A DNA stretch of 64,000 nt from JAJRPT01 sp964465945 (GCA_964465945.1 CAYXMM010000002.1:62001-126000); one strand, 5' to 3'; shown: positions 1 through 9,080, counted from the stretch's first letter. The notes: generated by a model not told the origin, from the sequence alone. Made by a program: numbers and translations.

Positions 1-1351
1 TGAATGTAGGTCCTGCAATATCTAAATGCAAATATGGGTAATCTGTGAATCTTTCTAAAAATTTGCCCGCTGTGATTGCTCCAGCTTCTCTTCCACCAAT
101 ATTTTTCATATCAGCGATATCGGATTTAAGTAACTCTGAATAATCGTCCCAAAATGGCATCTCGCAAACTCTTTCAAACGTATCAAATCCACAATCTTTT
201 AATTTATCCATTATTTCTGGCTTCATATTTCCCATTGCAACTAAGCCATATTTACCAAAAGCAACGGCTGCTGCACCTGTTAATGTCGCTGCATCTATTA
301 CTAATTCTGGTTTATATTGTTTTGCATAATGCAAGGCATCTGCTAATAACATTCTGCCTTCTGCGTCAGTGTTCAATACTTCAACTTTCAGCCCACTATA
401 CATTGTAATCACATCACCTGGTGTATATGCGTTTCCGCCAGGTCTGTTGTCAGTTGACGGAACTAAGGTAACAATATGTAAAGGTAATTCCGCTTGAGCT
501 ATCGTAAAGAATGTTGCTGTTACAACTGCTCCGCCACCCATATCTGTTTTCATATAGTCCATTGAATCGCCAGTCGGTTTTAGACTTAGCCCACCTGTAT
601 CATAAACTACACCTTTTCCAACAAGAACTATGGGCTTTTTATTTTTTGCTTTTGGGTGCTTATACTCTAAAATTGTAAATGTTGGTGGGTCAATAGAACC
701 TCTATTTACGGCTAATAATCCACCCATTCCTTCTTTTTCTATTTCTTTTTTGTTTAAGACTTTTGCTGTAACATTTTTTATTCCAGCAGCACGTTTTTTG
801 AAATTTTCAGCCATTATTTCAGATGTCATATCCTGTACTGGAGTATTGACTAAATCTCTTGCAAAGAACACGTTATCGACTATAATAGATAATTCTTCTA
901 AGTCTTTTTTTACTAATGAAGAAATAACGTTTAAGTTTTCAACTTTGTTAATTAAATTGTCTTTTTCACTAAAATATCTTAAAAATCTATATGATGAAAG
1001 AGCAAAACCTTCAACAAATGAATAAGTTAAGTCACTATCAACTTGACTCGCTATTAAATCAATATTTTTAACTGATAATCCGTTTGCAATATTATAAAGT
1101 TCCGCTGCAGATTTTCGGAAATCTTCTTTTATCCACCAGTTTTCTTTTTTGCTTGTTGCTTCGCTTAAAATATAAATGTACTTATATGAATCAATTATTG
1201 AAAGGTTAATAATTGACTTTTTTTCTTTATAGAGTTTTTTTATGTGTTTAATTTCGTCTTTTGAAAAATTATCTTCGTTTAATTTATTTATATTATCTAA
1301 TATATAAATAGCAAAATCAGTCTTTTGTGTTCTTGCAATATTTAATTTCAT
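1..1351 (-). CDS. pepA: Leucyl aminopeptidase (M17 family), C-terminus cut by window edge
   Basis: M17 cytosolic aminopeptidases remove N-terminal residues from peptides using two metal ions in a hexameric enzyme. Reading the minus strand from the ATG at 1351-1349 gives an uninterrupted frame of 450 codons to the window edge. The C-terminal half carries the family signatures: a VGKGVVYDTGGLSLKP block with the metal-binding Lys and Asp, and NTDAEGRM, which is the M17 signature NTDAEGRL with Met for Leu. The N-terminal half is divergent, as is usual in this family. The last residues lie outside the window. It is separated from the next gene on the same strand by about 70 bp. Family assignment is certain; substrate range cannot be read from the sequence. 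Confidence 0.93.
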   Translation of the reverse strand, partial: MKLNIARTQKTDFAIYILDNINKLNEDNFSKDEIKHIKKLYKEKKSIINLSIIDSYKYIYILSEATSKKENWWIKEDFRKSAAELYNIANGLSVKNIDLIASQVDSDLTYSFVEGFALSSYRFLRYFSEKDNLINKVENLNVISSLVKKDLEELSIIVDNVFFARDLVNTPVQDMTSEIMAENFKKRAAGIKNVTAKVLNKKEIEKEGMGGLLAVNRGSIDPPTFTILEYKHPKAKNKKPIVLVGKGVVYDTGGLSLKPTGDSMDYMKTDMGGGAVVTATFFTIAQAELPLHIVTLVPSTDNRPGGNAYTPGDVITMYSGLKVEVLNTDAEGRMLLADALHYAKQYKPELVIDAATLTGAAAVAFGKYGLVAMGNMKPEIMDKLKDCGFDTFERVCEMPFWDDYSELLKSDIADMKNIGGREAGAITAGKFLERFTDYPYLHLDIAGPTF

Positions 1352-1422
1352 TATAATCCTAAAAATTGTAAAATTTATGAAATAATGGCGAAATTGATGT
1401 TAAATTATTGTAATTATTAACA

Positions 1423-2856
1423 TTAAATATTATTTAAAATAATAAGTTTTTCGACTTGTAAGTCGTGTATAGCGTATTTTACACCACTAACACCATAGCC
1501 AGATTTTTTATATCCACCGAATGGCATCCAATCAACTCGGAATGCGTTATGCTCATTTACCATACATGCTTTTTGGTCGATAGAGTGAGCATAATTAAGT
1601 GCTTTGGAAAGATTACTTGTAAATATACAAGTTTGAAAAGCAAACTCTGAAGAATTAATTTCTTCAATAACATTTTCTAAATTATCAAACCCGATGAAAT
1701 TAACAACAGGTCCGAAAATCTCATCTTCATAAACTTTCATACCTCTCTTTACATTTTCTAAAATTGTAACACTATAATAATTGTCAGAAATTCTATGTCC
1801 TCCTGTTATGGCATTTGCACCGTTTTCCATTGCTTCATCAACCCAAATTTCTATTCTATCACAAGATTCTTTTTTAATAATAGGTCCGCAATCCGTATTT
1901 ATATCACGTGCATCTCCAACTTTAAGCAATTTTGCACATTCAATAAACTTTTCTTTAAACTTAGAATAAATACCTTTTTCAAGGTAAATATTTTGAGTTG
2001 AAACACAAACTTGACCTGAATGATAAAATGAACTTGTAATAAGCGAGGGGATTGCTTTGTCAATATTTGCATCATTTAGAACAACGGCAGTGCCTACTCC
2101 TCCATGCTCAAATTGAACTTTTGTTCCTGGATATACATTTTTCCAAATATTCCACCCAACTTTTTCCGAACCAATAAAATTCACATACTTAAATCTTTTA
2201 TCTGAAACGATTTTGCTTGTGCTTTCGCCATCAAGCGGTAAAATGTGAAAAATACCATAGTCTAAGCCCGCTTCCATAAAGTAATTATATAACTCAAACG
2301 AACAAAGTGCAGTGTTCGGTGCCGGTTTTAAAATAATAGTGCAACGAGCTGCAATCGCCGTCCCAACTTGATGACAAATTAAATTTAAAGGATGGTTAAA
2401 AGCCGATATAGCCAAAACAGGACCAATAGGGAAGAGCTTAGTATAAGCATTTTTATTCTTACCTCTTGGCGATTTATTCATTTCAATAATCTCACCTTTA
2501 AGATTAAAACACTCCATAGCACATTCTCGAAGAGTACTTTCGGCTCTTTGAACTTCCACTTTGGCATCTTTGAGTGGCTTGCCACCTTCACTCGCAATTA
2601 AATAAGCCAGATAATCAGCATTCTTTTTAATTTTTTTCGCAACTTTACTAAGGATTTTTGAAATTAAATATATATCTGAATCTGAAAACCTTTTGAAGTT
2701 TGTTGTTACTTCCGAAATTGCTTTTTCAATTTGATTGGAATTTGGAAGCTCAACAGACGCAATAAAGTTATGATCATTTGGTGAAAAAACATCATAAGAT
2801 TCGTTTGCAATTTCACTTGCAAGAGTTAATTTTCTAATATGATTAGGGATAATCAT
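1423..2856 (-). CDS. NAD(P)-dependent aldehyde dehydrogenase
   Basis: This 477-residue protein has the aldehyde dehydrogenase fold and oxidises an aldehyde to an acid or acyl product with NAD(P)+. Visible landmarks are the catalytic Cys284 in SGQVCVST, the general-base Glu250 in FEHGGVG, the oxyanion Asn154 in SAFNHPLN and the cofactor-contacting Lys177 in LKPAP. The usual ELGG motif is EHGG here, seen in lactaldehyde/phosphonoacetaldehyde-like branches, so the substrate is not predictable. Its start overlaps the stop of the upstream 140-codon gene by 4 bp (ATGA), which suggests translational coupling. Family certain, substrate unknown. Confidence 0.9.
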   Translation of the reverse strand: MIIPNHIRKLTLASEIANESYDVFSPNDHNFIASVELPNSNQIEKAISEVTTNFKRFSDSDIYLISKILSKVAKKIKKNADYLAYLIASEGGKPLKDAKVEVQRAESTLRECAMECFNLKGEIIEMNKSPRGKNKNAYTKLFPIGPVLAISAFNHPLNLICHQVGTAIAARCTIILKPAPNTALCSFELYNYFMEAGLDYGIFHILPLDGESTSKIVSDKRFKYVNFIGSEKVGWNIWKNVYPGTKVQFEHGGVGTAVVLNDANIDKAIPSLITSSFYHSGQVCVSTQNIYLEKGIYSKFKEKFIECAKLLKVGDARDINTDCGPIIKKESCDRIEIWVDEAMENGANAITGGHRISDNYYSVTILENVKRGMKVYEDEIFGPVVNFIGFDNLENVIEEINSSEFAFQTCIFTSNLSKALNYAHSIDQKACMVNEHNAFRVDWMPFGGYKKSGYGVSGVKYAIHDLQVEKLIILNNI

Positions 2857-3275
2857 ACTTTTTTAACATCAGTGTTTATTACAAAATATAGAGAACCCTT
2901 GACCTGCTCTGCGCTCTTAAAACTACAAGGCGGAATGTTTTTTAGCACATATTTAGTTGGTGAGGTCAATTTAGTTTTTAACCCCATTTGCAAAAATTCA
3001 AGTTCTAACTCACCAATGAAGCTATTCGGATTTTGCGAGCAAACTAATATAGTCCATACCAGCTTAGTTTTATTAATTTTCTCATTTGGAGTTTTAAATT
3101 TATAAACAAATGACTTACCTTCATCGGTGCTAACTTTAAAGCTCTCGATTACGTTTTTCTTTTCATCAATAAGTTTAAAATCCCCACCAGCCATCAACCC
3201 ATCTTCTAAGTGAATAGTTACACTAAGTGGTTTCTTAATAGGGTCTAACAAACAAAATCTATGATTAGATACCAT
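2853..3275 (-). CDS. Small protein of unknown function coupled to an aldehyde dehydrogenase
   Basis: I do not recognise this 140-residue protein. It has no signal peptide or membrane segment. The composition suggests a compact beta-rich domain: alternating hydrophobic stretches such as LVWTILVCSQ and GSLYFVINTD, with three Cys residues. Its stop codon overlaps the ATG of the downstream aldehyde dehydrogenase (ATGA at 2853-2856), so the two proteins are probably made together. It could be a partner or regulator of that enzyme, but nothing in the sequence shows this. An AT-rich gap of about 140 bp separates it from the next upstream gene. The coding call rests on frame length, coupling and codon use like its neighbours. 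Confidence 0.7.
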   Translation of the reverse strand: MVSNHRFCLLDPIKKPLSVTIHLEDGLMAGGDFKLIDEKKNVIESFKVSTDEGKSFVYKFKTPNEKINKTKLVWTILVCSQNPNSFIGELELEFLQMGLKTKLTSPTKYVLKNIPPCSFKSAEQVKGSLYFVINTDVKKV

Positions 3276-3419
3276 ATCTTTTCAAAAGTTAATAATTGCT
3301 TAAAAATTTATTATTCAAAATTACAAAAAAATAATTTATTATAAATTATTGGAGTTAAACAAAACGAAATAGCCAATGGTTTAATTAGTTTAAATTTTAA
3401 CTTAGTTTTGAAAAAAAAC

Positions 3420-5963
3420 TTAATCTTCTTTTAAAAATTTAAAAGATACATCAATATTATCGTTTGTGATTTTACAAATATAAATTCCTTTTTTTATTCC
3501 AATTTGTAAGTCAATATCAATAATAAAGTTAGTAAAAGAATTAACAAATACATCGTCTTTAAAAATTATATTACCAATCAAATCAAATATTTCAACATAA
3601 TAAGTAGTATTTATCTTATCTGGAAAAATTGAAATAAATAATTTATCTTTTGCAGGGTTTGGATAAAAATTCACTTTAAATTTTTCATTTACATTTTTTA
3701 CGTCGCTAATATTATTTAAAAAGAAATTTGAAAATGAACTATATTTATTACCATTGCTGTTAGACATATAATATTTTGCAAAGTTCATTGGTTCTAATTT
3801 TTTTGTTTCACTTAGTAAAAAATCTTTCCATTCATCTTCGTCTAACCTTTTGAAATCACGAGAAATATATTCATAATAACTAAAAACTGGACCAGTAAAA
3901 ATAGTAGGTTTTCCTTCACTATCTTTACTAAGAATAAAAGCTAAATTTATAGGTCCAACACCAGCATGAAGAACTTTACCCACTAATTCCATTCCTTCTT
4001 GAGGAATTGTATGAACATCAGCTACTGTGTAATCTTCTTTAAACGTAGGACCCATAAAAGTACCATCATAAATATCTTCAATACCATAAAATAGCTGATT
4101 AAACCAGCCTTCATATAAGTATGAACTACAATCTTTATAAGAAGGAACTTGACAAACACTCATAGGTATCATCATATTTTGTAAAAACAAGATTTCTTCT
4201 TCTATTAAATTAACATTGTTATGTTGCTTTTCTGCTATTACAATTAGATTATCAACTATTGTAATGTATTCATTGAAAAATCGTTCAAATCCATAATTAT
4301 TATTATTAAAAAGGTCGTTAACTATTTCTTTAAACAATAAATTATATAACTTAATCTTTCTAAAAAAATCAATGTTTGGTTCTAAAAGTGTTTTTGGAAA
4401 ACTGCAAATATACGAATCAGTGTAGGGCTGTTTTGCAGAAAGTATAAAATCTCTACGTAGTTGCGACCAAGACGCAAGTTGAGTATTTAAGTTTTTTTGA
4501 TTCCAAGCAGCTGTTTGAGCAAATAATGGTAATTCATTTCTTTTATTAATTTCATTTATGTTCAAACTTCTTAATATATTTAACCAAGAATTGTATATAG
4601 TTGCACCCCAAGCTGAGTCGCTATTATTATCAAACAAGTATCTATTTGCTGCTAAATTGCTACTATAATTATACCTATTTAATTCAGGGATAAGTAATTG
4701 AGCCGAAGCATTATTTCCAAGAGCAAATGAAACATCTAAAGTTGAAGGTATCCATCGTTGAATAAGTTCCCCTTTATAATTAATATTATCATAAGTTGTA
4801 TTTGATGTAACATATCCATCAAGAATTGGTCTTTGACCGAATACTTTAAAAACTATCGCTAAAGTACTTTTAGCATTTGGACTAACGTTTATTACTACAT
4901 TACCAGAATAAGTTTGTTTTGAAGAACTTAATTTTAGAATCCTTTCTTTAAAATCTTCTCTTAAATTTGAATCAAGTAGCATTGAAATACTATCAATATT
5001 CATTTCGTCTAAAATATTGTTAATTTCAGTAGGAGTAATGTTATCTTGCCTTCCTATTAATCTATTGTATGTATTATCACATTTTAAATAATTATCATAG
5101 TCTTTTTTAATTGAAACTGATAACATTACCGCTTGTAATAACATTACATCTAAGTCTTCTACTTCATGATTTTCAACAGTGTTTTCTCCATTAGCAATAA
5201 CCATTTCCGCTCTTCCTAACCAAGTCATAGCTTTAAAGAAGTTTCCTGCTCCAGCTTCTTTATAAAACCCTCTAACTTTAAATTGACTAAAATCAAAAGG
5301 AACTTCAGATGATTCTGAAAATAACATTATTCGTTTATATTCTTCATCTTCAATAAACTTTAATATTTGCCCTATTTTACCATTATTTGTAGTAGTGTTA
5401 TTAATTAAGTGTTCTGTTATTGATAAATAATCTTCAAAATTCTTATATGCTTTAGAAAAGATTTTATAGTTATAACTGTTTACAGGAATACTATTTGTTA
5501 TAATTCTGAACTCAGATTTTGAAAGTTTCATTTTAGATACAATTCCTTTCCACAAATTCTGAATTGATTTTAGCTCTATAATTTCTAAAATTTTCTGGAA
5601 ATTAAAATGAGTTGAATAGAGCATTAAATCAGCTGAAATATAATTTGGAAAATCGTTTTTAAATACACTTCTATAAGCATCAAAATAAGTCTTAAACTGG
5701 TTTCGCTGTGAAACAACAAAACCATTCTTTTTTAAGAGCGAAATTTCATCCTCTGTTAAATTATATTTATTAATAACATTATCTAAATATTTAATACTAT
5801 CTATAGATGAGTTTATGTTCTGTAAATATTCTCCAGCAGGATACATATTTAGTAGTTGTTCAGAACTCATATCTTGATTTTTATTTAGAAACTCTATATA
5901 TTTTTCAACATCTAATGCCTGTGAAAATAATATAGTATTTAATATAAAAAGTATAGTTATCAT
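3420..5963 (-). CDS. DUF3160 secreted protein with T9SS sorting domain
   Basis: This is an 847-residue exported protein. Residues 1-15 form a signal peptide ending LFS, with Gln at the predicted mature N-terminus. The body matches DUF3160: an early SADLMLYSTHFNF segment and a late ADVHTIPQEGMELVGKVLHA segment, both typical of that family. Its biochemical role is not known. Residues from about 765 form a type A T9SS C-terminal sorting domain beginning with NFYPNPAKDKL, which would direct the protein across the outer membrane to the surface or medium. It is monocistronic, followed by a long AT-rich upstream region. Export assignment is strong; function is open. Confidence 0.85.
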   Translation of the reverse strand: MITILFILNTILFSQALDVEKYIEFLNKNQDMSSEQLLNMYPAGEYLQNINSSIDSIKYLDNVINKYNLTEDEISLLKKNGFVVSQRNQFKTYFDAYRSVFKNDFPNYISADLMLYSTHFNFQKILEIIELKSIQNLWKGIVSKMKLSKSEFRIITNSIPVNSYNYKIFSKAYKNFEDYLSITEHLINNTTTNNGKIGQILKFIEDEEYKRIMLFSESSEVPFDFSQFKVRGFYKEAGAGNFFKAMTWLGRAEMVIANGENTVENHEVEDLDVMLLQAVMLSVSIKKDYDNYLKCDNTYNRLIGRQDNITPTEINNILDEMNIDSISMLLDSNLREDFKERILKLSSSKQTYSGNVVINVSPNAKSTLAIVFKVFGQRPILDGYVTSNTTYDNINYKGELIQRWIPSTLDVSFALGNNASAQLLIPELNRYNYSSNLAANRYLFDNNSDSAWGATIYNSWLNILRSLNINEINKRNELPLFAQTAAWNQKNLNTQLASWSQLRRDFILSAKQPYTDSYICSFPKTLLEPNIDFFRKIKLYNLLFKEIVNDLFNNNNYGFERFFNEYITIVDNLIVIAEKQHNNVNLIEEEILFLQNMMIPMSVCQVPSYKDCSSYLYEGWFNQLFYGIEDIYDGTFMGPTFKEDYTVADVHTIPQEGMELVGKVLHAGVGPINLAFILSKDSEGKPTIFTGPVFSYYEYISRDFKRLDEDEWKDFLLSETKKLEPMNFAKYYMSNSNGNKYSSFSNFFLNNISDVKNVNEKFKVNFYPNPAKDKLFISIFPDKINTTYYVEIFDLIGNIIFKDDVFVNSFTNFIIDIDLQIGIKKGIYICKITNDNIDVSFKFLKED

Positions 5964-6204
5964 TTTGACTCCATATAATGTATTTTTTTAAATTTGTAAA
6001 TTATATATATATAATAACACATAAGTTGCAAAAATATACCGCAAAAAAAAATAAATATTTTTAACAATATTTTAAAAAATTTTCTAAGTTAATAAATATA
6101 AGTAAATTATAATGATAAAAATTTTTAAATTATTTTTTAAAATTTTAGAAAGATGAATATTCTTTCATTTATAATTAGAAATATTTATCTATAAATGATT
6201 AAAA

Positions 6205-6232
6205 AACTACGTAGTAGTTTCATGTCAATAGC
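6205..6232 (+). repeat. REP-like hairpin, GTA triloop, with conserved 3' tail
   Basis: AACTAC-GTA-GTAGTT is a perfect 6-bp stem with a three-base loop (6205-6219), followed by tcatgtcaatagc. The same hairpin plus a closely similar tail occurs at 44787-44813 and, inverted with compensating stem changes, at 45374-45401 beside the HUH transposase gene. This makes it a dispersed member of one repeat family. Confidence 0.75.
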
Positions 6233-6306
6233 AAAAAAACTTTAATCCAAACCTCTCTTCCATTGAGGGAAGTGCCAGTAAGGTGATGGGTGATTTTTTG
6301 CCGTCA

Positions 6307-6325
6307 TATTGAGCGAAGCGAAATA
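6307..6325 (+). repeat. Hairpin with GAA triloop and tandem G-A mismatches
   Basis: The sequence reads TATT-GA-GC-GAA-GC-GA-AATA: outer and inner stems separated by a GA/GA internal mismatch, with a GAA loop. Upstream bases CCGTCAT match those before the related element at 8251-8271, whose loop is GTA and whose outer stem differs in a compensated way. The elements 'tgagcgaagcga' and 'tgagcgtagcga' are common interspersed repeats in Bacteroidota genomes. Confidence 0.65.
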
Positions 6326-6444
6326 GATAGAATATATATAGAATTATATCAAAGTACACTGCTTATTAAAATATTTATAGTTAAATTCGTTTTATAACTA
6401 TGAAAATTATTTCTTACTTTTGTGAATAAAACAAATGAATAAAC

Positions 6445-6657
6445 ATGAATACAAGCGAAATAATAAATGAAATAAATAGAATGCCAATTTCAAAAAGAAT
6501 GTATGTTATAGAAATGGCTATTCATTCTATAAGGAAAATCGAGAATGAAGATAAATTAATTGAAGCATCTAATCTTTTACTTTCGGATTATTCTAATGAC
6601 AAAAACTTAACTACATTTACAGATTTAGATTTTGAAGATTTTTATGAAACAAAATGA
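6445..6657 (+). CDS. Antitoxin-like protein of a MazF/PemK-type module
   Basis: This 70-residue acidic protein (helical N-terminus MNTSEIINEINRMP, acidic tail DLDFEDFYETK) matches the size and position of antitoxins paired with MazF/PemK RNases. The toxin-like reading frame begins with the ATG at 6644, overlapping this gene by 14 bp, which is the usual arrangement. It would bind and neutralise the toxin and probably repress the operon, but the toxin is broken here by a stop codon, so it may be an orphan. The family assignment rests mainly on context because antitoxins diverge quickly. Confidence 0.72.
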   Translation: MNTSEIINEINRMPISKRMYVIEMAIHSIRKIENEDKLIEASNLLLSDYSNDKNLTTFTDLDFEDFYETK

Positions 6658-6982
6658 GATTTAGCTAATTAATTTAGATACAACTGTTGGAGCAGAAATA
6701 AAAAAAACTCGTCCTGCTGTTATTGTCAGCGATAATGCTTTAGGAGTATTACCATTAAAAATAATAGTACCAATTACAGATTGGAAAGAGAAATATGAGA
6801 TTGCTCCTTGGATGATAAAAATTGAACCAAACCAATTGAATAATTTAAGTAAAGTATCCGCTGCTGATTGTATCCAAGTACGTTCTTTATCCCAAGAACG
6901 CTTTATTAAGAAATTAGGTGTTCTGAAAGAAGCAGAAATGGATAGTATCCGTATAGGATTATCAAAAGTATTATCAATATAA
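6644..6982 (+). pseudogene. MazF/PemK-type endoribonuclease toxin, disrupted by an in-frame TAG
   Basis: The frame starting ATG AAA CAA AAT GAG ATT reaches TAG at 6662-6664 and then continues open to TAA at 6980-6982. Past the stop it reads LINLDTTVGAEIKKTRPAV and a full PemK/MazF-type domain, ending RIGLSKVLSI. In this family the residue at the stop is normally Trp (IWLINLDP), so one G-to-A change (TGG to TAG) explains the defect. The rest of the domain is intact, suggesting recent inactivation or a sequencing error. TAG is a genuine stop elsewhere in this window (sprA ends with it), so recoding is unlikely. No in-frame ATG restart lies near the break. Confidence 0.85.
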
Positions 6983-7014
6983 AGTTAAAAAGTTAAAAAG
7001 TTAAAAAGTTAAAC
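6983..7014 (+). repeat. Four tandem copies of an 8-bp unit
   Basis: Directly after the toxin stop codon, the unit agttaaaa is repeated three times and followed by a fourth copy, agttaaac. It ends about 24 bp before the next ATG. Such octamer runs can change length by slippage and could alter the spacing of the leader of the downstream gene. Confidence 0.8.
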
Positions 7015-7038
7015 TTTAAAATTATTAGGAAAACAAAA

Positions 7039-8244
7039 ATGAGAATATTTACTTTAGTTCTATCAATAGTTTTATTTCATAACATTTCTTTTGCAAAGTG
7101 GACGATTTATGATTCTACAGATGTTGATCCTTCTGGTAGATTAAAATATATGAATCGTTTTTTATATATAGATAACACAGATAATATTTGGATTTTAGCA
7201 AATAATGCAGATGAATTAATTAAATTTAATGAACAATCAACTGTATTTTTTGACACGAGTAACACCAATTTACCATTTATGCAAATAAGCTGTGCAACCC
7301 AGGGACCAAACGGAGATATGTATTTTGGAACTTACGAAGATTACACATCGCCAAATATGGCATCACTAATAAGATATGATGGCGAAAACTGGGAATCATT
7401 CAATCAATTTAACTCACCAATGCTTCCATATGGTATTCATGACATTTTAGTAACGGGCGAAGATGAATTTTGGTCTGCAAACGTAATTGGGTTATACCAC
7501 TACAAAAAAGGCAAATGGAACTCCTACTTTGAAGATGAAAATTTATATAGGAGAGATATAAATAAATTAGCGATAGACAAAAACAATAATTTATATATAG
7601 CTAATAATTATCGGGAATTATATTCAGCAGATTTGAATAAAGCAAATATAAAGTTTAATAAAGTAGCAGTTCCTCCGTTTCAGGGAGTTGGTTTATTAAC
7701 CTGTGATGTTGATTCATCAAATAATATATGGCTTTATTATACAGGTACAGGGTCATTATATAAAAAAGAAGGAAACAACTGGAAGAATTACGACACACTT
7801 GGACGTGCTTTAGTAACGAGAGACAAAAAATTATACTCACAAAGTCTTCGTAATATATATGAATATAAAGAAAATTCATATTGGGAAAAAATATTAGTAA
7901 CGCCCGATAGCGTTTTAGGTGGATTAATAAGTTTAAAAGCCAAAGACTCCAAAGGCAATTTTTGGTTTACATCTGGCAATAAATTAATAAAATACACCCC
8001 AGAAGCAAACAGCGTAAAAAAAGAATTAAACGTCAAAATATATCCAAACCCAAGCCAAAATACAATAAAAATAAGCGTAGAAGAGCCAATAACAAAATTG
8101 ACATTATACTCAATGAATTTATCCAAAATAAGCGAATACCCAGCAAACCATACCACCACCCAAGAAGTCGATATAAGCATCATACCTTCTGGCATTTACT
8201 TCATAAAAGTAAATGATGAATTAATTAAATTTGTGCGGGAGTAA
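7039..8244 (+). CDS. Secreted propeller-type protein with T9SS sorting domain
   Basis: This is a 401-residue exported protein. Residues 1-19 are a signal peptide ending SFA. The body contains repeated blades of the form DNIWILA, NNLYIAN, NNIWLYYTG and GNFWFTSG, typical of two-component-regulator propeller (Reg_prop) repeats, which fold into a beta-propeller. The final 75 residues, from KIYPNPSQNT to the C-terminal KFVRE, form a type A T9SS sorting domain. It is probably surface-attached or released. No catalytic residues are evident. It stands alone between the toxin remnant and a cluster of hairpins. Confidence 0.82.
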   Translation: MRIFTLVLSIVLFHNISFAKWTIYDSTDVDPSGRLKYMNRFLYIDNTDNIWILANNADELIKFNEQSTVFFDTSNTNLPFMQISCATQGPNGDMYFGTYEDYTSPNMASLIRYDGENWESFNQFNSPMLPYGIHDILVTGEDEFWSANVIGLYHYKKGKWNSYFEDENLYRRDINKLAIDKNNNLYIANNYRELYSADLNKANIKFNKVAVPPFQGVGLLTCDVDSSNNIWLYYTGTGSLYKKEGNNWKNYDTLGRALVTRDKKLYSQSLRNIYEYKENSYWEKILVTPDSVLGGLISLKAKDSKGNFWFTSGNKLIKYTPEANSVKKELNVKIYPNPSQNTIKISVEEPITKLTLYSMNLSKISEYPANHTTTQEVDISIIPSGIYFIKVNDELIKFVRE

Positions 8245-8250
8245 CCCGTC

Positions 8251-8318
8251 ATTCTGAGCGTAGCGAAGAATCTAATCAAAAAAATTCCCCTCTATCAGAG
8301 GGGTGTCGGCTTGCCGAC
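8251..8318 (+). repeat. Three hairpins downstream of the propeller gene
   Basis: Three elements sit in 70 bp: ATTCT-GA-GC-GTA-GC-GA-AGAAT (8251-8271), a relative of the element at 6307; CCCCTCT-ATC-AGAGGGG (8287-8303), a perfect 7-bp stem; and GTCGGC-TT-GCCGAC (8305-8318). None is followed by a T-run, so they do not look like ordinary terminators. They resemble interspersed palindromes around the HUH transposase at 44.8 kb. Confidence 0.7.
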
Positions 8319-8373
8319 GGGGTGTTGTATTAAAAAATACTTCTTGAAAGTATAATGTAAATAAAAAAATACT

Positions 8374-9033
8374 TTATTTAATTAACCTTAAAGCTTCTCT
8401 TCGTGCTAAGCCGATTATGGCTTCTTCTTCAACTAATTTGATTACCCATTGAGGATTTGTTTTTGAGTATTGACGGAGAACCCAACCGATTGCTTTTTGT
8501 ATAAAAAATTCTTTTTTATGTTTTAATCTGTGAATGAAATTTTGTAGTAATTCTTCGTTAGTGATTTTTTTATAGTTAAGTTGAAAAAGTAAGGCGCTTC
8601 TGTTTAACCAGATATTTTCAGAATCGACCCAATTATTTAAAAGTTCTAAGTTATAATCATTTTTGAAATATTCACCTGTTAGATTGCTAAACTCATCAAC
8701 GCTATCCCACCAAGATTTTGTAATGATTAGTTCTTCAATAATTTTTATTTCAATTTCTCGTTTTATTAAAATTTTTCTAAGTATATCTAATGCAAGGTAT
8801 TGCATTTCTCTTTCATTTTCTTGCCAAAGTTCTTGAACTAGCAAATATAATTCTTCCGTTGGGTATGATTTTAATTCTTTTAATATAGGACGTGAAATTT
8901 CTCTTAATTTGGGTTTCTTAATGCCGTAAAATGGGAAATTATTTTTCATATACTTTGACATTAAAAAGGCATTATTATCGTCAGAGTGTTGTAATAATTG
9001 CTTTCTAACGAATTCAATATTAATTTTTTGCAT
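8374..9033 (-). CDS. DNA alkylation repair glycosylase, AlkD-like
   Basis: AlkD-type glycosylases excise positively charged alkylated bases (N3-alkyladenine, N7-alkylguanine) using a HEAT-like helical repeat fold. The 219-residue protein contains KSWWDSVDEFS, matching the AlkD Trp/Asp catalytic motif (WWDxxD), and repeated helical pairs throughout. I place the start at MQKINIEF (9033) because the 11 upstream in-frame residues look non-conserved and lie in an AT-rich leader. It is transcribed divergently from the biotin-carrier gene, with about 47 bp between the starts. Family call is strong. Confidence 0.88.
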   Translation of the reverse strand: MQKINIEFVRKQLLQHSDDNNAFLMSKYMKNNFPFYGIKKPKLREISRPILKELKSYPTEELYLLVQELWQENEREMQYLALDILRKILIKREIEIKIIEELIITKSWWDSVDEFSNLTGEYFKNDYNLELLNNWVDSENIWLNRSALLFQLNYKKITNEELLQNFIHRLKHKKEFFIQKAIGWVLRQYSKTNPQWVIKLVEEEAIIGLARREALRLIK

Positions 9034-9080
9034 TTTATATATTAGATTGTATTTTAAACTAAACAAAAATAAAAATAATT

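Larger units (their letters stand above)
5964..6444. other. 480-bp intergenic region with hairpin-repeat remnants
   Basis: No credible gene lies here. The first 200 bp are extremely AT-rich. From 6201 to 6330 the composition changes and two short hairpins of types seen elsewhere in the window appear (listed separately), with an imperfect CTTCC/GGAAG inverted repeat near 6247-6265 between them. A TACTTTTG at 6415-6422 fits the Bacteroidota -7 box (TAnnTTTG) for the antitoxin gene, but I see no convincing -33 TTTG at the right spacing. Confidence 0.6.

Noticed and set aside
154..1025. Plus-strand ORFs opposite pepA
   Set aside because: The minus-strand frame has full M17 aminopeptidase motifs; plus-strand frames have none.
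6662..6664. TAG read as a sense codon (recoded genetic code)
   Set aside because: TAG ends sprA (31422-31424) in a place where readthrough is not plausible, so TAG is a stop in this organism.
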